A stretch of DNA of 64,000 bases from Tritrichomonas musculus (GCA_039105265.1 JAPFFF010000041.1:310001-374000), one strand, 5' to 3'; shown: positions 17,404-29,122, numbered from the stretch's first letter. Notes: generated by a model not told the origin, from the letters alone. Made by a program: numbers and translations.

Positions 17404-20400
17404 TTATGAATCTCCTTCTTCTTGGTCATCATCATCTAATTTAATTGTAATCACATTAGGTGGTGGTATCATATCAGTTAATGTGAATGTTTTCTTTTCC
17501 GCTTCTTCAATATTAGTTCCATAATTAAGGCTATTATTGTTATTGAAGAAAACTGAATTTGCTGTTTGGGCGCTTTCTGCTTCTTCGCCAAAGTTTTTCC
17601 TTAGAGCAAAGTTAATCCTTCTATCCAAGAATTGAACTTGCCTTGTCGTCAATTTTTTATTTGTTTCAAGATTCACACTTGTTGGTTGCGGAACGAAAGA
17701 TCCATCACATAAAGGACATTTATTTGATGTGATGCATCTTAGGTGGTAGCAGTGTCCGCATGGAAATATATTAAAGAGATCAGATGATTTGGATAGAGGT
17801 TCTTGGCAAGTGCAACATTGTACATATAATTGACTCTTTATTCCTTTGGATTTTTTTTTATAAACATTATCAATTAGAGACATTGTATCAATCATTAGCA
17901 TTTCATCAAGAGATCTCAAAAGATTTTTCTGATAATGAATTCTGCTGAATATATTTGCATAGATATTGTTATATTGGCTCAATTCTAGCACTGAAAAATG
18001 AAGACAAAGAATGCAGAGAGCATGATGAGCTGAAATAGAATCAAGTGATGAAACAATGAAGAAAGAAAACATCAGCGAAACACAATTTTGGATATTTGCT
18101 TTGCTCTCATCTTCTTTAGATTTCTGTGCTGCATGATACATTGGAAACTGGAAATATAAATACATTTTTTGCCACTGAATAGCAATATCCTTGTCAGTTG
18201 ACCTTGACTGCAAAAGTTTAATTGCAACACGAATCATATCCATTGGTTCTTTCAACTTTTTCAAAGATGATGGCGATGAATTATTATTAGAATTTGAATT
18301 TTTAACATTACAAGATTTTTGATTAAGTATCTGCTTTGCTGTTGTTGTTGTTTGATTGACAGCTGGTGGAGAGCTTATATCGCAAAGTTCGTCAATGCTT
18401 GCTGGATTTGCATCGCAATCACTCTCAATGAAGTTAAGAAGCTTTCTTTCAATTTCTTGTCCAATTTGTACAATTGCTTCTCTAAATTGTTGATTATAAA
18501 TTTTGATCTGCACCAAACAATCAACTCTGTTGTATTTTTCAGAAAGTCTTTCAACTACATTCAAATCAACATCATTTATATGCTCAGTAAGAAAGTAATA
18601 AGCATGATCTGGATCGTAATCGAGAGATAATTGAAATATCATATTTGCCCATTCAGTTGTTAGTCCTTGCTGTCCAACAACATCAATCAATGAATTCAAA
18701 TAAACCAATTTATGAGGTTTTCTATTGAGAGTTTCAAGAATCGCGTTATGCATATCTTGATAATAAGTTTCAATTATCATTACAAAACGATCAGGATCTA
18801 ATAACAATAAAGCAAAAGCATTTTGTAAAATTGCTACTTTCATTTTCTCTTTATCTACACCAGAATTCGAATCATGATTTTGTTGAGCATTTTTTGTGTT
18901 GTTATTTGGTCGCTTAATATTTTCTTCAATGAAATCAAAAATCAGTGGTCTTATTTCATCATTCATCAGCATAGAAGAAATTATTTTGCCATATTCCTTC
19001 TTTGGCAAATAATAATTTTGAATGAATTTTAAAAAGCCAGCTCTTTCACACCATGATATCAGATATTTATTAGGCACTACGTTTGGAAAAGCTTCATTAG
19101 CCATTTCGAACACATTTTCACGTATAGAAGGCGGAGGAGGAATCACATCCACATCATTATCGCCATTTGTCAAATATAATAAATAATTATGAGATTTGGT
19201 CGATGAAGCTCTTCCATTCTTAGGACTTTTAACTGTCTTTTCTTGCATCCTTTCTGAAACAACAGGTGTTGTAAAGCACCATCTGAAAATATGTTTGATT
19301 GATCTTCCAGTAATCTGAATCTCCTTCGCCGGCAAGATCGGAAGGATCTGGTCGAGTATTTTCTCGCATTTATCGTATTCTACGTCTTCAATAGTCATCA
19401 AAACAGCCTCTACAAACGTTTCTACCTGAATTGTATCGAAAAAAGAAAACCGAATCGGCAGCATTGAAATTATTCGATTTGTAAAAAGTGACGCCTTCTT
19501 CCAATCGCCAGAGAAGAGAGACTTAAGGCGTGCAAACTCTCCTGTTTCAGTGTCGGGCAGCAATAGCCACACAATCAGCGATTTTTGGGCAATAAAAAGT
19601 GATTCTTCGTCATCCAAAAAAATGGATTCCAAATTCTGATAGCTATCGGAAACGGTTATTGGTTTGTAAGAAAAAATGAAATCATAATATTCAACCAATC
19701 TTCCATTTTCATAGAAAAATTGGCATGGTGAAATGGCATCATTCAAAAAGTTCAAAAAAAGATGCTTGATGAGTTTGAGAAGATGAAATTCAGAGGCGAC
19801 CGTTATAACCGGCAAAACTTGGTTCTCTTGGTAATTCAGTGTAATGAGCATCTCTTCTGTTTCATCCATTTTCTTTCTATCGTCGCTTGATGCGACAAAT
19901 TGAAGGAGTTTCCTCAGAAATTGTGGTGTAAGAAACATTGAGAAGTTTTTCATCGTTCCTCTTTGAATTCCATTGAAAAAGTCGGCAAATTTTCCATTCT
20001 CTTCGTATAAGGCTGCAATCTTCGTGATAAGATAGTCGCTGATTCCTAATGTGGTAGTGTACATGGCAATACTTGCAACTTTTTCTGAGCAATTTTGATC
20101 GTCATTTGATTCAAAAGTTCCTTTGAAATATTCATCAAGAAGCTTCTCGCCAAGCTCAATGACCTTTCGCCTCCTGATTGATAAATTGGATGGAATTCCG
20201 ACCAAATTTCGATTCAAATCAAGATTTATCTCTGAAAGTGATTGAAATGCAAGAGTGAACTTCCCTTCTTTAACATATTTTAGAATCATTTCATCCCAGG
20301 ATTCAAAGGAAAGCGAGTAGACAGACTCATTTGTTACAAGAATCACTTTTTCATTATGACAAAGGACAGAACGAATCGCATTTAGCAGCTCTTTAAGTCT

Positions 20401-21312
20401 TTCCGAAGTACTTGAACATACTATGATACCATTTGTTGTAATTAGTTCCATCAATCCATTGCTTGTTGTAATAACAATAAGAGAATTCGAAATAAATTCT
20501 GAGAAACAAATTGCACCTGATTGAGAGCTGCACTCAAAATCATTGATTAATGGAATCGTTTTGTCATACGACCAAACTTGAAGAAGTTTAAAAGATTTTC
20601 CAGTACTAACTGTGAGAAAATAATCTGAAGTTCGTGGGAAAAGTGCTAAACTAGGTGGATCAAAAAAAGTTTCTGACTCAATTAAATGAACATCTTTTGT
20701 AGATTGAAATGTCGATGATAATATTCCATCTAAATCAAAGCAAACATAGTATGTTGGAAAAATAATAAAGCCAATTGGAAATGGGCCATTCGAGCGTGAA
20801 ATAATGAGATTTTGTACAGGGAGCTTTCCTTGATATATAGAGCTTTCTTTAAACGTATGCATACCAAGGCTTGCTACTGATATAGATAAAATAGATATAA
20901 TCGTTGTTAATCCTTTCGTATCACTTGCAAAAATATAATTACTGTTGGGCCCAAATTTAATTTGAGTAATTGGATTTGTATGTAGTTTTTGAAATGATTT
21001 TACAAAAGTGTAATTATGTTCTATTGACCATAATGCGATAGAGCCGTCGGCATATCCCGTAGCAACATACTTCGAATCATCAGATATATCGATACAAAGA
21101 GGATCACGTTGCTTAGACTCCTGTTTCCGTGACTTAAATTGAAAAACTGAAATATCATTCGTTTCGATGTCAAAAGATATCGGGAATAAGCCGTTTACTG
21201 CAAAAACAAAACGAGATCCATTATTTGCCGCGGCAAATATTGAAGTTATGCCTAATGAATCGCAACACTCTTTGAATTTTGGAAAAGTATTTATTATAAT
21301 ATCTGAACTCAT
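17404..21312 (-). CDS. VPS8: Vps8-like CORVET subunit (WD40 N-terminus, C-terminal RING)
   Basis: 1,302 residues when begun at the ATG giving MSSDIIINTF; the frame is open slightly further upstream but without an ATG. Residues 1-330 read as WD40 blades (YVATGYADGSIALWSIEHNY, then TQIKFGPNSNYIFASDTKG). The middle is helical, clathrin/Vps-repeat-like. About 100 residues from the end is a RING-H2 finger: CCTCQEPLSKSSDLF, then PCGHCYHLRCI, then CPLCDG. This order and length match Vps8, the Rab5-binding subunit of the CORVET endosomal tether. Vps41 and other RING-bearing Vps proteins are the alternatives. A poly-N/S linker (about residue 1,000) and an acidic end (DDDDQEEGDS) are extra. A miniature inverted-repeat element lies just upstream of the start. 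Confidence 0.7.
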   Translation of the reverse strand: MSSDIIINTFPKFKECCDSLGITSIFAAANNGSRFVFAVNGLFPISFDIETNDISVFQFKSRKQESKQRDPLCIDISDDSKYVATGYADGSIALWSIEHNYTFVKSFQKLHTNPITQIKFGPNSNYIFASDTKGLTTIISILSISVASLGMHTFKESSIYQGKLPVQNLIISRSNGPFPIGFIIFPTYYVCFDLDGILSSTFQSTKDVHLIESETFFDPPSLALFPRTSDYFLTVSTGKSFKLLQVWSYDKTIPLINDFECSSQSGAICFSEFISNSLIVITTSNGLMELITTNGIIVCSSTSERLKELLNAIRSVLCHNEKVILVTNESVYSLSFESWDEMILKYVKEGKFTLAFQSLSEINLDLNRNLVGIPSNLSIRRRKVIELGEKLLDEYFKGTFESNDDQNCSEKVASIAMYTTTLGISDYLITKIAALYEENGKFADFFNGIQRGTMKNFSMFLTPQFLRKLLQFVASSDDRKKMDETEEMLITLNYQENQVLPVITVASEFHLLKLIKHLFLNFLNDAISPCQFFYENGRLVEYYDFIFSYKPITVSDSYQNLESIFLDDEESLFIAQKSLIVWLLLPDTETGEFARLKSLFSGDWKKASLFTNRIISMLPIRFSFFDTIQVETFVEAVLMTIEDVEYDKCEKILDQILPILPAKEIQITGRSIKHIFRWCFTTPVVSERMQEKTVKSPKNGRASSTKSHNYLLYLTNGDNDVDVIPPPPSIRENVFEMANEAFPNVVPNKYLISWCERAGFLKFIQNYYLPKKEYGKIISSMLMNDEIRPLIFDFIEENIKRPNNNTKNAQQNHDSNSGVDKEKMKVAILQNAFALLLLDPDRFVMIIETYYQDMHNAILETLNRKPHKLVYLNSLIDVVGQQGLTTEWANMIFQLSLDYDPDHAYYFLTEHINDVDLNVVERLSEKYNRVDCLVQIKIYNQQFREAIVQIGQEIERKLLNFIESDCDANPASIDELCDISSPPAVNQTTTTAKQILNQKSCNVKNSNSNNNSSPSSLKKLKEPMDMIRVAIKLLQSRSTDKDIAIQWQKMYLYFQFPMYHAAQKSKEDESKANIQNCVSLMFSFFIVSSLDSISAHHALCILCLHFSVLELSQYNNIYANIFSRIHYQKNLLRSLDEMLMIDTMSLIDNVYKKKSKGIKSQLYVQCCTCQEPLSKSSDLFNIFPCGHCYHLRCITSNKCPLCDGSFVPQPTSVNLETNKKLTTRQVQFLDRRINFALRKNFGEEAESAQTANSVFFNNNNSLNYGTNIEEAEKKTFTLTDMIPPPNVITIKLDDDDQEEGDS

Positions 21313-21384
21313 AATATTATAAAAAAAAAGAACGTCATAGGTCAAAATTTACCTTAAAATAATGTCAAAAAAATTATAATGAAA

Positions 21385-21580
21385 GAATCGCTCAAAACAC
21401 TATTTACCCAAAAATTCTACCCCAAAAGTTTGGTTGGATAAAAAGAAACGTGAATTGAAAAAAACTAAACAAACCTTTTTGGTCGTTAAAAGCCAACAAG
21501 GGACATAAATACAAAAATGTAAAAAAACTTCTAAAAAATGAACTTTTTGGGCTTTGGGTAAATAGTGTTTTGAGTGAATC
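21385..21580. mobile_element. 196-base MITE-like element with terminal inverted repeats
   Basis: The left end GAATCGCTCAAAACAC... (21385-21412) is matched in inverse orientation at 21553-21580. A 22-base core (21391-21412 against 21553-21574) is identical and the outer six bases nearly so. The interior has no ORF of note and is A-rich. It sits between the start of the Vps8-like gene and the end of the importin-like gene. Size and structure fit a miniature inverted-repeat transposable element. No clear target-site duplication is visible; AT-rich flanks make it hard to judge. A transcript of it would fold into a hairpin. Confidence 0.72.
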
Positions 21581-21628
21581 TACTTTTATATAAAAATAAG
21601 TATTTTTTTTAAACAATAAAATTGATAA

Positions 21629-24487
21629 TTACTTAAATAAAGCCTTAAATCTATTTTGTAGTTGTCTGTTCTTACCAAATCCTTTTGTAATTTCACGTTC
21701 AACTTGAGAATTGGCTCTAATAATCAATTTCAGGACTCGTTTTAGTTCAGTTACGACATTTGGTGGAATGCAATACTCTTCAAGTTTCTCTTTTGGAAGA
21801 ATAAGTACTTCTGTAATAGTCTTTGCGATTGTTGGCTTTAGATCTTTCCATTTGTCCTCTTGGTCATCACATATTTTCACAATTGCTTCGGACATTTCTT
21901 CGCATTTTCCAAACTCATTACTCGATGAATAACCAGCAAGGGCTTCTTCAACTACTTCTTTGTCAACATTAGCGCCAAGAGAACACAAAACAAGGATTGC
22001 TGATCCAACTTGAGCTCTCCACCCAGCAGCTTGTTCGTTTTCTTTTGTTTTTTCATCTTTCCAGTAAATGATCATTTGGTCCATCAACTTTTGTACGTCG
22101 TAAAGATTCGAGTTTTGCTTTAAAAGAACAAGTATATTTCCGAGGTAAATTTCGTCTGTATCTGGCTTTTGTCCTGTCATTCCATTTGATAATATTTGAA
22201 TTAAAATAAGAGCTTCTTCTGAATCGCCTTTAATTGCTTTCTCTGTAGCAAGATATGTAATAAGTTGTATTATGACTCCTCGCATGAAAATTGGTGCATC
22301 ACGGAACCAGTAAACAGCGATTGGAGCTATTTCTTCCTTTAAGTCTTCGTAATGATCACATATTTCTGTAAGATATGAATAAAGCTTTGTAGATTTGTCA
22401 GTAAGCATTGAAGGTGGCTTTCTGTCGAAAACTGGATGGCCTCCTGAAATGATTAATTTAAGGAGTGGTAAAACTTTCTCTTCTGGAACTTTGAAATTCT
22501 TGATGATCTTTCTGATCGCATTTAAAAGTGAATTGAGGCATTCTGTTTCTTTGGTTGTCGCTGCTGCTTGAGATAGTATATCAAATATTGCAAAATTCAA
22601 TTTTTCATCTTGTGTAGAACGAAGTATTTCGGCCATTGTACCTGCAGCAGTTACAAGATGGACTTCTTTTGACGCAATAAAATCATCAATGATTTGAAGG
22701 CATTTATCAAAGTCTTTCTTTACTTCAAGGCAAACAAGAATCGATGAAAGAGCAACAGCGACATTGCCTTTCACTTTAGGAGGTGTCTCAAACTCGCCTG
22801 TTGCAATCTGTATAATGCGTGGAACAAGAGCAAGAGTGGGTCTTCGACTATCTTTTGGTGATAACGATGTAAGAAGCACAAGAGATCGTGATGCATATAC
22901 AAAAGAGTCAATCTGGTTTGATTTGAGCATATTAGTTGAAAGTGGAAGGAATGTAGGAAGCTCTTTAAGAACTAAGTCATCACCTTCTTGAGAAGCAACA
23001 GCACATACAACTGATAAGCATTGAGAAAGAAGGAAGTAGTCTGATTCGTTTGGTTTTGGCGATTTTGATTTGATTAGTTCTGTTGAAAAGTTAAATAAGG
23101 AAACAACAACTTCATCGCTGACTCCTTCAACTCTAAGTAATTTACGAAGTTGTTTAAAGAATAAAATAATATCGGATTTATTATCTGGGCGGTCATTTAT
23201 CTTTGGAAATATTTTAAGCAAAGCAGCAGTTTGATCGGCGTGAATAAAAACGTTATTTTCAATCAAAGACGATATTGTTGAATAAGCAGCATTTCGAACA
23301 AATTCTTCATCACTTACGAAAAGATCTAAGAATTTGTACATTAAATCATCAGGGAGATCAAATGGTAGATCATCACTATATCCTGATAAGCATTCAAAAA
23401 TTGCAAGGCCCAGAGCTATTTTGATTGGTGTATCTTTCAAGCAATTATCTACTACTTCAAAAAGATCTTTTTCACCAAATTGTTCTGCAATATGCGCAGC
23501 AAAAGGTGCAAAAAGAGCCAAACCAGCAGGTGTCGACAGTTTTGGTCTGATAAATTCAATGATCTTGGATATTGCAGCTTCTGTAAGATCATCAAGTGGC
23601 GATTCATCAATATCACTTATTAAATCTTTTGGAATCTCGTTGTGATTTGTTATAAAAATGTCTGCAATTGAAAGTAATTTTTCTAAGAGATTTGGCAAAT
23701 CATCTGAATTCAGATATGGTATTAGATGTAATATTGGTTGAGCGCTTTTTTCATCAGTTATAGCTGAAATTGTTTGTGCCACAAATTCGACTTTTTCACT
23801 AAGAATCTCTGGCGATGATTCAAATATGTCAGCAACAAGGGGTAAGACAAAATCTGTTCTATCTGGCTCTTCAGTAAAAATTTTGATCAATGTTGACCAT
23901 AACAAAGAAACTAACTCTGGGCGTAATTTAAATGCATTAGATGAATCAATAATTGTTAGTATAACAATGAGACCTGTTTGAACAGAACAATTTGATACTG
24001 AGAATAGCTTTGATGTTAATTCTACAATTTTTTGCATATTTTCTTTAATAAAAGAACTATCAGCTAATGACATAAATCGGATGAATAAAAGTCCTGTTAT
24101 CTCATTAATTTTATCATTAAAAATAAAATTAACTAGTTCATCCCATTTATTCATAGAAAGTTTGTAAATAGTAATGCATGTATCTGCGAATCTTGAAATT
24201 GATTTCTCATAAAAATTAAGATTTAGTTTCTCGACAAGCTTTTTTCGTGTTAGTTCTCTTTGGTCATCATTTAAATTTGGCCACACATCAGTTGTTATGT
24301 GAGGCAATAAATTATCTAATCCGACTTCAAGTGGGGAATCTTTTTCACCCTTAATTAAATCAAGGAAACGAATAAATTGTTCAGGAGTGATATTAAAATA
24401 TGGCTCATTGATTACTGTACCTTCTTGTGGATTCATGATTTCTTGTCCAAATTTGGTTATTGAATCGATTATGTTTTTCTCATCCAT
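21629..24487 (-). CDS. Importin-beta family karyopherin (HEAT repeats), IPO4/IPO5-like
   Basis: 952 residues of helical HEAT-type repeats with no membrane segment. The N-terminus has the layout of importin-4/5/Kap123: a short importin-beta-like repeat, then PHITTDVWPNLNDDQRELTR, the region that follows the Arg-rich helix in these receptors (normally LRRRL..W..L....R..LK). Later repeats show recurring D-x-x-x-x-V-R/K-x-x-A patterns (EEFVRNAAYSTISSLIEN). Karyopherins carry cargo through nuclear pores under RanGTP control. The exact subfamily is an inference from length and the N-terminal pattern. It is divergent from the small acidic gene at 24,585, with 97 bases between the starts. Confidence 0.72.
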   Translation of the reverse strand: MDEKNIIDSITKFGQEIMNPQEGTVINEPYFNITPEQFIRFLDLIKGEKDSPLEVGLDNLLPHITTDVWPNLNDDQRELTRKKLVEKLNLNFYEKSISRFADTCITIYKLSMNKWDELVNFIFNDKINEITGLLFIRFMSLADSSFIKENMQKIVELTSKLFSVSNCSVQTGLIVILTIIDSSNAFKLRPELVSLLWSTLIKIFTEEPDRTDFVLPLVADIFESSPEILSEKVEFVAQTISAITDEKSAQPILHLIPYLNSDDLPNLLEKLLSIADIFITNHNEIPKDLISDIDESPLDDLTEAAISKIIEFIRPKLSTPAGLALFAPFAAHIAEQFGEKDLFEVVDNCLKDTPIKIALGLAIFECLSGYSDDLPFDLPDDLMYKFLDLFVSDEEFVRNAAYSTISSLIENNVFIHADQTAALLKIFPKINDRPDNKSDIILFFKQLRKLLRVEGVSDEVVVSLFNFSTELIKSKSPKPNESDYFLLSQCLSVVCAVASQEGDDLVLKELPTFLPLSTNMLKSNQIDSFVYASRSLVLLTSLSPKDSRRPTLALVPRIIQIATGEFETPPKVKGNVAVALSSILVCLEVKKDFDKCLQIIDDFIASKEVHLVTAAGTMAEILRSTQDEKLNFAIFDILSQAAATTKETECLNSLLNAIRKIIKNFKVPEEKVLPLLKLIISGGHPVFDRKPPSMLTDKSTKLYSYLTEICDHYEDLKEEIAPIAVYWFRDAPIFMRGVIIQLITYLATEKAIKGDSEEALILIQILSNGMTGQKPDTDEIYLGNILVLLKQNSNLYDVQKLMDQMIIYWKDEKTKENEQAAGWRAQVGSAILVLCSLGANVDKEVVEEALAGYSSSNEFGKCEEMSEAIVKICDDQEDKWKDLKPTIAKTITEVLILPKEKLEEYCIPPNVVTELKRVLKLIIRANSQVEREITKGFGKNRQLQNRFKALFK

Positions 24488-24584
24488 GTTTTATGATTTT
24501 AAAAATTTCACTTGACCAAAAATCTAACCGTTTTTTTAATTCAAATTTATTTGAATTTTTTGGCCTACATACAAATTTTGATAG

Positions 24585-25244
24585 ATGACATTTCAAGTTA
24601 ATGATGATGATTATCTTGAACGTAGTTTGGTTGAATCGTTTCGAAAACTAAAGATTGTTGATTTGCCTAAGTTTACACCCACAAAAGCCAAAAAAGAAAT
24701 TATAACAAAAGCAATGCCCTGTGAAATACAAGAAGTACCTAGTATTATAGACAAAGATGGAAACATTGAGATAAATTTTTTTTCACAAGATTTTAATCTT
24801 AATGGTTCTCCTAAAAATATATATGATAAAGTTTATCGAGCTGTAAATCACGAAATCATTGAATTTGATGATGATCGTATATACGCAAATAATGATGAAG
24901 AAGAAGATAAAGAATATGGGGAATTAAATGAAAGAAATGACTATCCAGATGAAAGAAAAGAGGAAGAAAATATATACTATGGAAATAAGGAAGAAGATCC
25001 TAAAGATGATATAATAGTTGATAGGTTTTCTTCAGACGAAAACAATGATGATTCCAACAACAATAACTTAAATATCGAAGAAAATAACCAAATTGATAAT
25101 AATGAAGAAAATAGCGATATTGATGTAGAAGATGATATAAACATGCAAAAATATTCTATCAAAATTCAAACAAATTTTGACGTTGATATTGATAGCGACG
25201 ACTTTGATTTAAACGGTAATGAAGATTCTTTTAATGATTTATAA
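24585..25244 (+). CDS. Small acidic asparagine-rich protein, unknown
   Basis: 219 residues. The first 90 are ordinary (YLERSLVESFRKLKIVDLPKF, then EIQEVPSIIDKDGNIEINFF); the remainder is highly acidic and rich in N, D and E (NNDEEEDKEYGELNERNDY; DSNNNNLNIEENNQIDNNEE), thus probably disordered. I recognise no domain. The conserved-looking N-terminus and close divergent placement against the karyopherin gene support a real gene rather than a chance frame. No signal peptide or membrane helix. Function unknown. Confidence 0.6.
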   Translation: MTFQVNDDDYLERSLVESFRKLKIVDLPKFTPTKAKKEIITKAMPCEIQEVPSIIDKDGNIEINFFSQDFNLNGSPKNIYDKVYRAVNHEIIEFDDDRIYANNDEEEDKEYGELNERNDYPDERKEEENIYYGNKEEDPKDDIIVDRFSSDENNDDSNNNNLNIEENNQIDNNEENSDIDVEDDINMQKYSIKIQTNFDVDIDSDDFDLNGNEDSFNDL

Positions 25245-28200
25245 AAAAAAAAAATATATGACAATTTTATGTCAACTACTGAACTATGAATTGGAATACG
25301 GGTTTGAATAAATCATAAAATGTATGTTTAATGAAAGGTAATTACCGGCTCTATTAAGGTATTCATTCAATTTTGCAGTATTCAAAAAGTGACAACAAAA
25401 ATACAAATTTTGCGAAAAAGATCATTATAAATTTTAATTTTTTTTTTATTAAATATTCATGAATAAAATAATATCATTATATAATGTATTTAAATTATTG
25501 TGTATCTTGCTAAAAGTAGAGATTAGCTATAGGTCGGCCAAAATAACGTATTTGTCAAAAACATAAAGCGAAATTTTAAAAAACGCTAGAAACTTCCCAA
25601 ACTTATATATTTGTTTCATGAACATATGATTAAGAAAACATCTAAATTTGGTGGAAATTCTTGAGTTGGATTTTTATTTATCATCATTTTTTTTGAAATT
25701 TGAATTTAAAACAATTATATCCTGCTATATATTATATTCAAATGTTATTTTTTAATTTTCTTTATTTATATACTATATATAATATATATAAATATAATAA
25801 TAATTTAGAAATATTTATTATTCATCAGTGAATTGATGGAAAAAATTTAATACAATTTAAGAAAAAATAGAAGATCAAATTTCCTTTTTATTTTTATTTT
25901 ATTATATTATAAAAACTTATATAACAACAAAAGTCGACTTAAAAATGAAAAAGAAGAAGAAATTCTTAAAGGAAATTATCCCAAACTTTTTCAAAAAGAA
26001 TTGAATTTTGGAGTGTTTAAAAATGAATTTTTCATGTTAAATAAAATAATTATTTATTTATTAATGATTACACTAAATTTAATATGATATTATAGATATA
26101 AGTAAACATAAATGATTATCTTTTTTTATGATAATTATAGGATATATTAATATTATTTATTTTAAAGAAAATACATAAATTTCACAAAACTCAACTCAAG
26201 AAATTGGATGAAACTTGGTAAACAGAATATGTAGATATCATATAATATTATATATCAAATAGAAGATATTCCTACGTTTTTTTATTTTTTTTTGACAAAA
26301 CTCGTTATTCTGGCCTACCTATGATTAGCTAATCTTTTCAACCTGAGTTAAAATTTGAAAAATTGGTCATATTTTTTGATTTTAAAAATAATAATTTTAA
26401 AAAATCAAAAATTCCGACGCTGGGGACTTTATTTTGGATAGATTATACCTTTGAATACTTTACATATTTATCCTTTTCAGAAATCTTTATTTTCTTACAA
26501 TTTTTCAATTGTTTATATCTTACAATCTCACAATTATTTCTTAAAAAAATGCTTAATATTCTGAAGAATATAATAATTTCATAGAATTGATCTCAATTTT
26601 CTGATGATTCAAATATGTCATTCAATTTAATAAATTAACTAAAAAAAATATCTTATATTTTAAATTGCATTTTCTTCATATTTGCTATGATATTTATGCA
26701 AAACATCATTTTTTTTCTTAACTTATCAAATTGTAGAATTTTCACTCAAAAAGAAAAATTAATTTATTTATATATTATACGTCAATTTTAGCATTATATT
26801 TAGTATTTAAATTTATGTCATTATATATTTTATTATATTACAATATGATATCATATACTGCTTTTGTTCAACCTTAATATGGTCTGTTTTTTATTCAAAA
26901 GTGACAGAGAGGAGTAAAAATTTTAGATAACATTTCAGGGGAACCGATTTGAGATTTTTTTCAAATTTGGATTTGTGATTTTTAAATATGATAAATAATT
27001 TTAATTTTCAATTCTAATAAAATGTTAATTAGTAATAAAAAAAATTTATCGTAGCAAAAAAAAGATATGATAAAAAAGATGTTTTTCATTCAAAAATTTA
27101 AACTTTTTGATACAAATCCTAATTTTTTATTCAATTTTTATTTTTATTCTCAAATGAATTCGAATAATATGTTTATATCTTTTTATTAAATAGAGTAATT
27201 AAAAATATATCATATGATAATACTTATATATATACTCAATTTATATATATTAATTATTTTGATAAAATATTAAACCTAAAATAAGATATGCATTAAATTA
27301 ATAGTATCTGCATTTAAAGAAAAAACGTTATTTAATGAGTAGATAACGTATTTTTTGTTTAATAAATAATCATTATTTTGATAAACAAAAAATATTTGTT
27401 AAAAAAAAGAATAAGTAATTCAATTAAATATGCGTTTAAAACAATTATTTATTATTCGTTTACATTAAAATTTAATATTTCAGATAAATCATAATTAATT
27501 TTTCCAATTTTTGATTTTTAATTTGCAAATTTATTGTCCATTGATTTGTATAAGATGATATTGAATCTTTTAAATGCGGAAATAAGTGGATTTTGAAAAA
27601 GAATTATGCATATATTAAATAACAATTCAATACTAAACTTTATATAAAAGTAGGGTTTTTTTCGAGTGAAACGAAATCATTGAACTGGAATATTAATTTT
27701 TCTGCATTTTCAGCCAAAACTGATAAATAATTCTTTAAAAAAAGTAATATTTCCAAATCATAATATATATACAAAAAGTTGTTTCGGAAATATTCAATTT
27801 TTTGGAAAATAAAAAAGTAGTAATTGAAAAAGTTTTGAAATAAAAATTATTAGCTTTCAAAAAATAAAGATTTTATATCAAAAAGTTATTTGGAAATAGT
27901 TCAAATTTTTTTTTGAATAATCTTACTCAGAAATATTATATATTGAATTATCTTTTTATTCCTACGATGAGTATTCTTTATTTATTCTTATTGAAATTAA
28001 TATACATATTTTTATAACTATATTAATTATGGATTACTAAATGTATTTCTATGTGTCAAAAAACACTTAATTGTATAAAAAATCTTGAAATAAAAGATTA
28101 TTAATAGATATTTTATTCAATATATATTTTAAGTTCCATTATGTATTTTATATTATATAAATATATTTTAAAATATTTTATATTTATTTGTATATCTTCA

Positions 28201-29103
28201 TTTTTTTTAACAAAAAAAATTGAGGCAAAAATTCCCCTTTAAAAAAAAATACATTTTCCAAAACTTTTTGAAGGAAAAAATCCTCTTTAAAATATACAAA
28301 AATACACAAATAATTTAAACTTTTTGAGTAAAAGTTGAGTTTTATGGATTGCCCAAAAAAGCACCTTCTTCAAAGGGCGATTTTATGATACTTAATATAG
28401 TAATATAATATAATTTTATATATTATACATTTTGTTTTCATGCTTTGCGCATATGTCGAGATAGCTGTTTTTAAACGGATGATTTAAATTGGATTTTTAG
28501 ACATCAATATCTAGTATTTTGACTTAATGATAAATTTATATAAATATATAAATGTTATAAAATAATATATAATAAGTATATTATATATTTATTCTTATAT
28601 TTCAGAAGATATAAATATTTTAATAATTCAAGATTTAAGTGAAGTCAACGTCGGCACCTCTGAAAAAAAGTTTTTATTTATATTGTAATAAATGGTTTAA
28701 AACCATTAGCAATGGTTCAACCATTCAAAAAAAAATCAGGAGAAGCTTTTTTCATTACCCGTCATTATTGATGCTTTTTCCATCAAGTTTACTAAATATT
28801 ATTATATTAATTTCTATAACGAATGCATTATTTATTATTAATAATAAAATCAAAAAAATAACAGTATTTTATGCAATAAATGCATTTTGATTTCGACTTT
28901 TTCAGAAGGGCCCCGAAAAAATTTTGTTTCAGTAACTCTTTTTATCCAAAAAAAAATCATATTTTTGGTAATCGCTTTAATCATGATAAAATAAAATATT
29001 ATAAAAGTTGATGAAAAAACTGTTTTTTTTTTTAAAGCCATACACTGAGTTTTTCTATACTTTTATAGAAAATTAAAATTGTGAGCTTTTAATAACGATT
29101 TCA
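25245..29103. other. 3.9 kb gene-poor AT-rich region
   Basis: By eye about 80% A+T or more. Only short open frames occur, none with a recognisable product. It contains one inverted-repeat element (25518-26336). The rest is A/T runs with no RNA gene or coding signal. Such gaps in trichomonad genomes often hold decayed mobile DNA; I cannot assign more. Confidence 0.6.
25518..26336. mobile_element. Non-coding element of about 820 bases with imperfect ~155-base inverted repeats
   Basis: The left arm begins AGAGATTAGCTATAGG, continues GTCGGCCAAAATAACG and reaches AATTCTTGAGTTGGATTTTT near 25676. Its inverse is found from 26336 back to about 26186 (reading AAGATTAGCTAATCATAGG, TAGGCCAGAATAACGAG, ... 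TTTCTTGAGTTGAGTTTT). Arms differ by substitutions and small gaps, so the copy is not recent. The interior is AT-rich without an ORF. It could be a MITE, a foldback element, or the collapsed ends of a larger transposon. Target-site duplication not discernible. Confidence 0.65.
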
Positions 29104-29110
29104 TCATTCA
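29104..29110 (+). promoter_or_regulatory. Initiator-like motif TCATTCA
   Basis: TCATTCA precedes the kinase ATG at 29,123, giving a 17-base leader from its A. Sequence and distance fit the trichomonad initiator. It is followed by AAGCATAA, shared with the leader of the giant coiled-coil gene. Confidence 0.5.
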
Positions 29111-29122
29111 AAGCATAACAAG

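Noticed and set aside
21404-21616. 70-codon minus-strand frame over the MITE
   Set aside because: Spans the inverted-repeat element and its flank; phenylalanine-rich chance frame.
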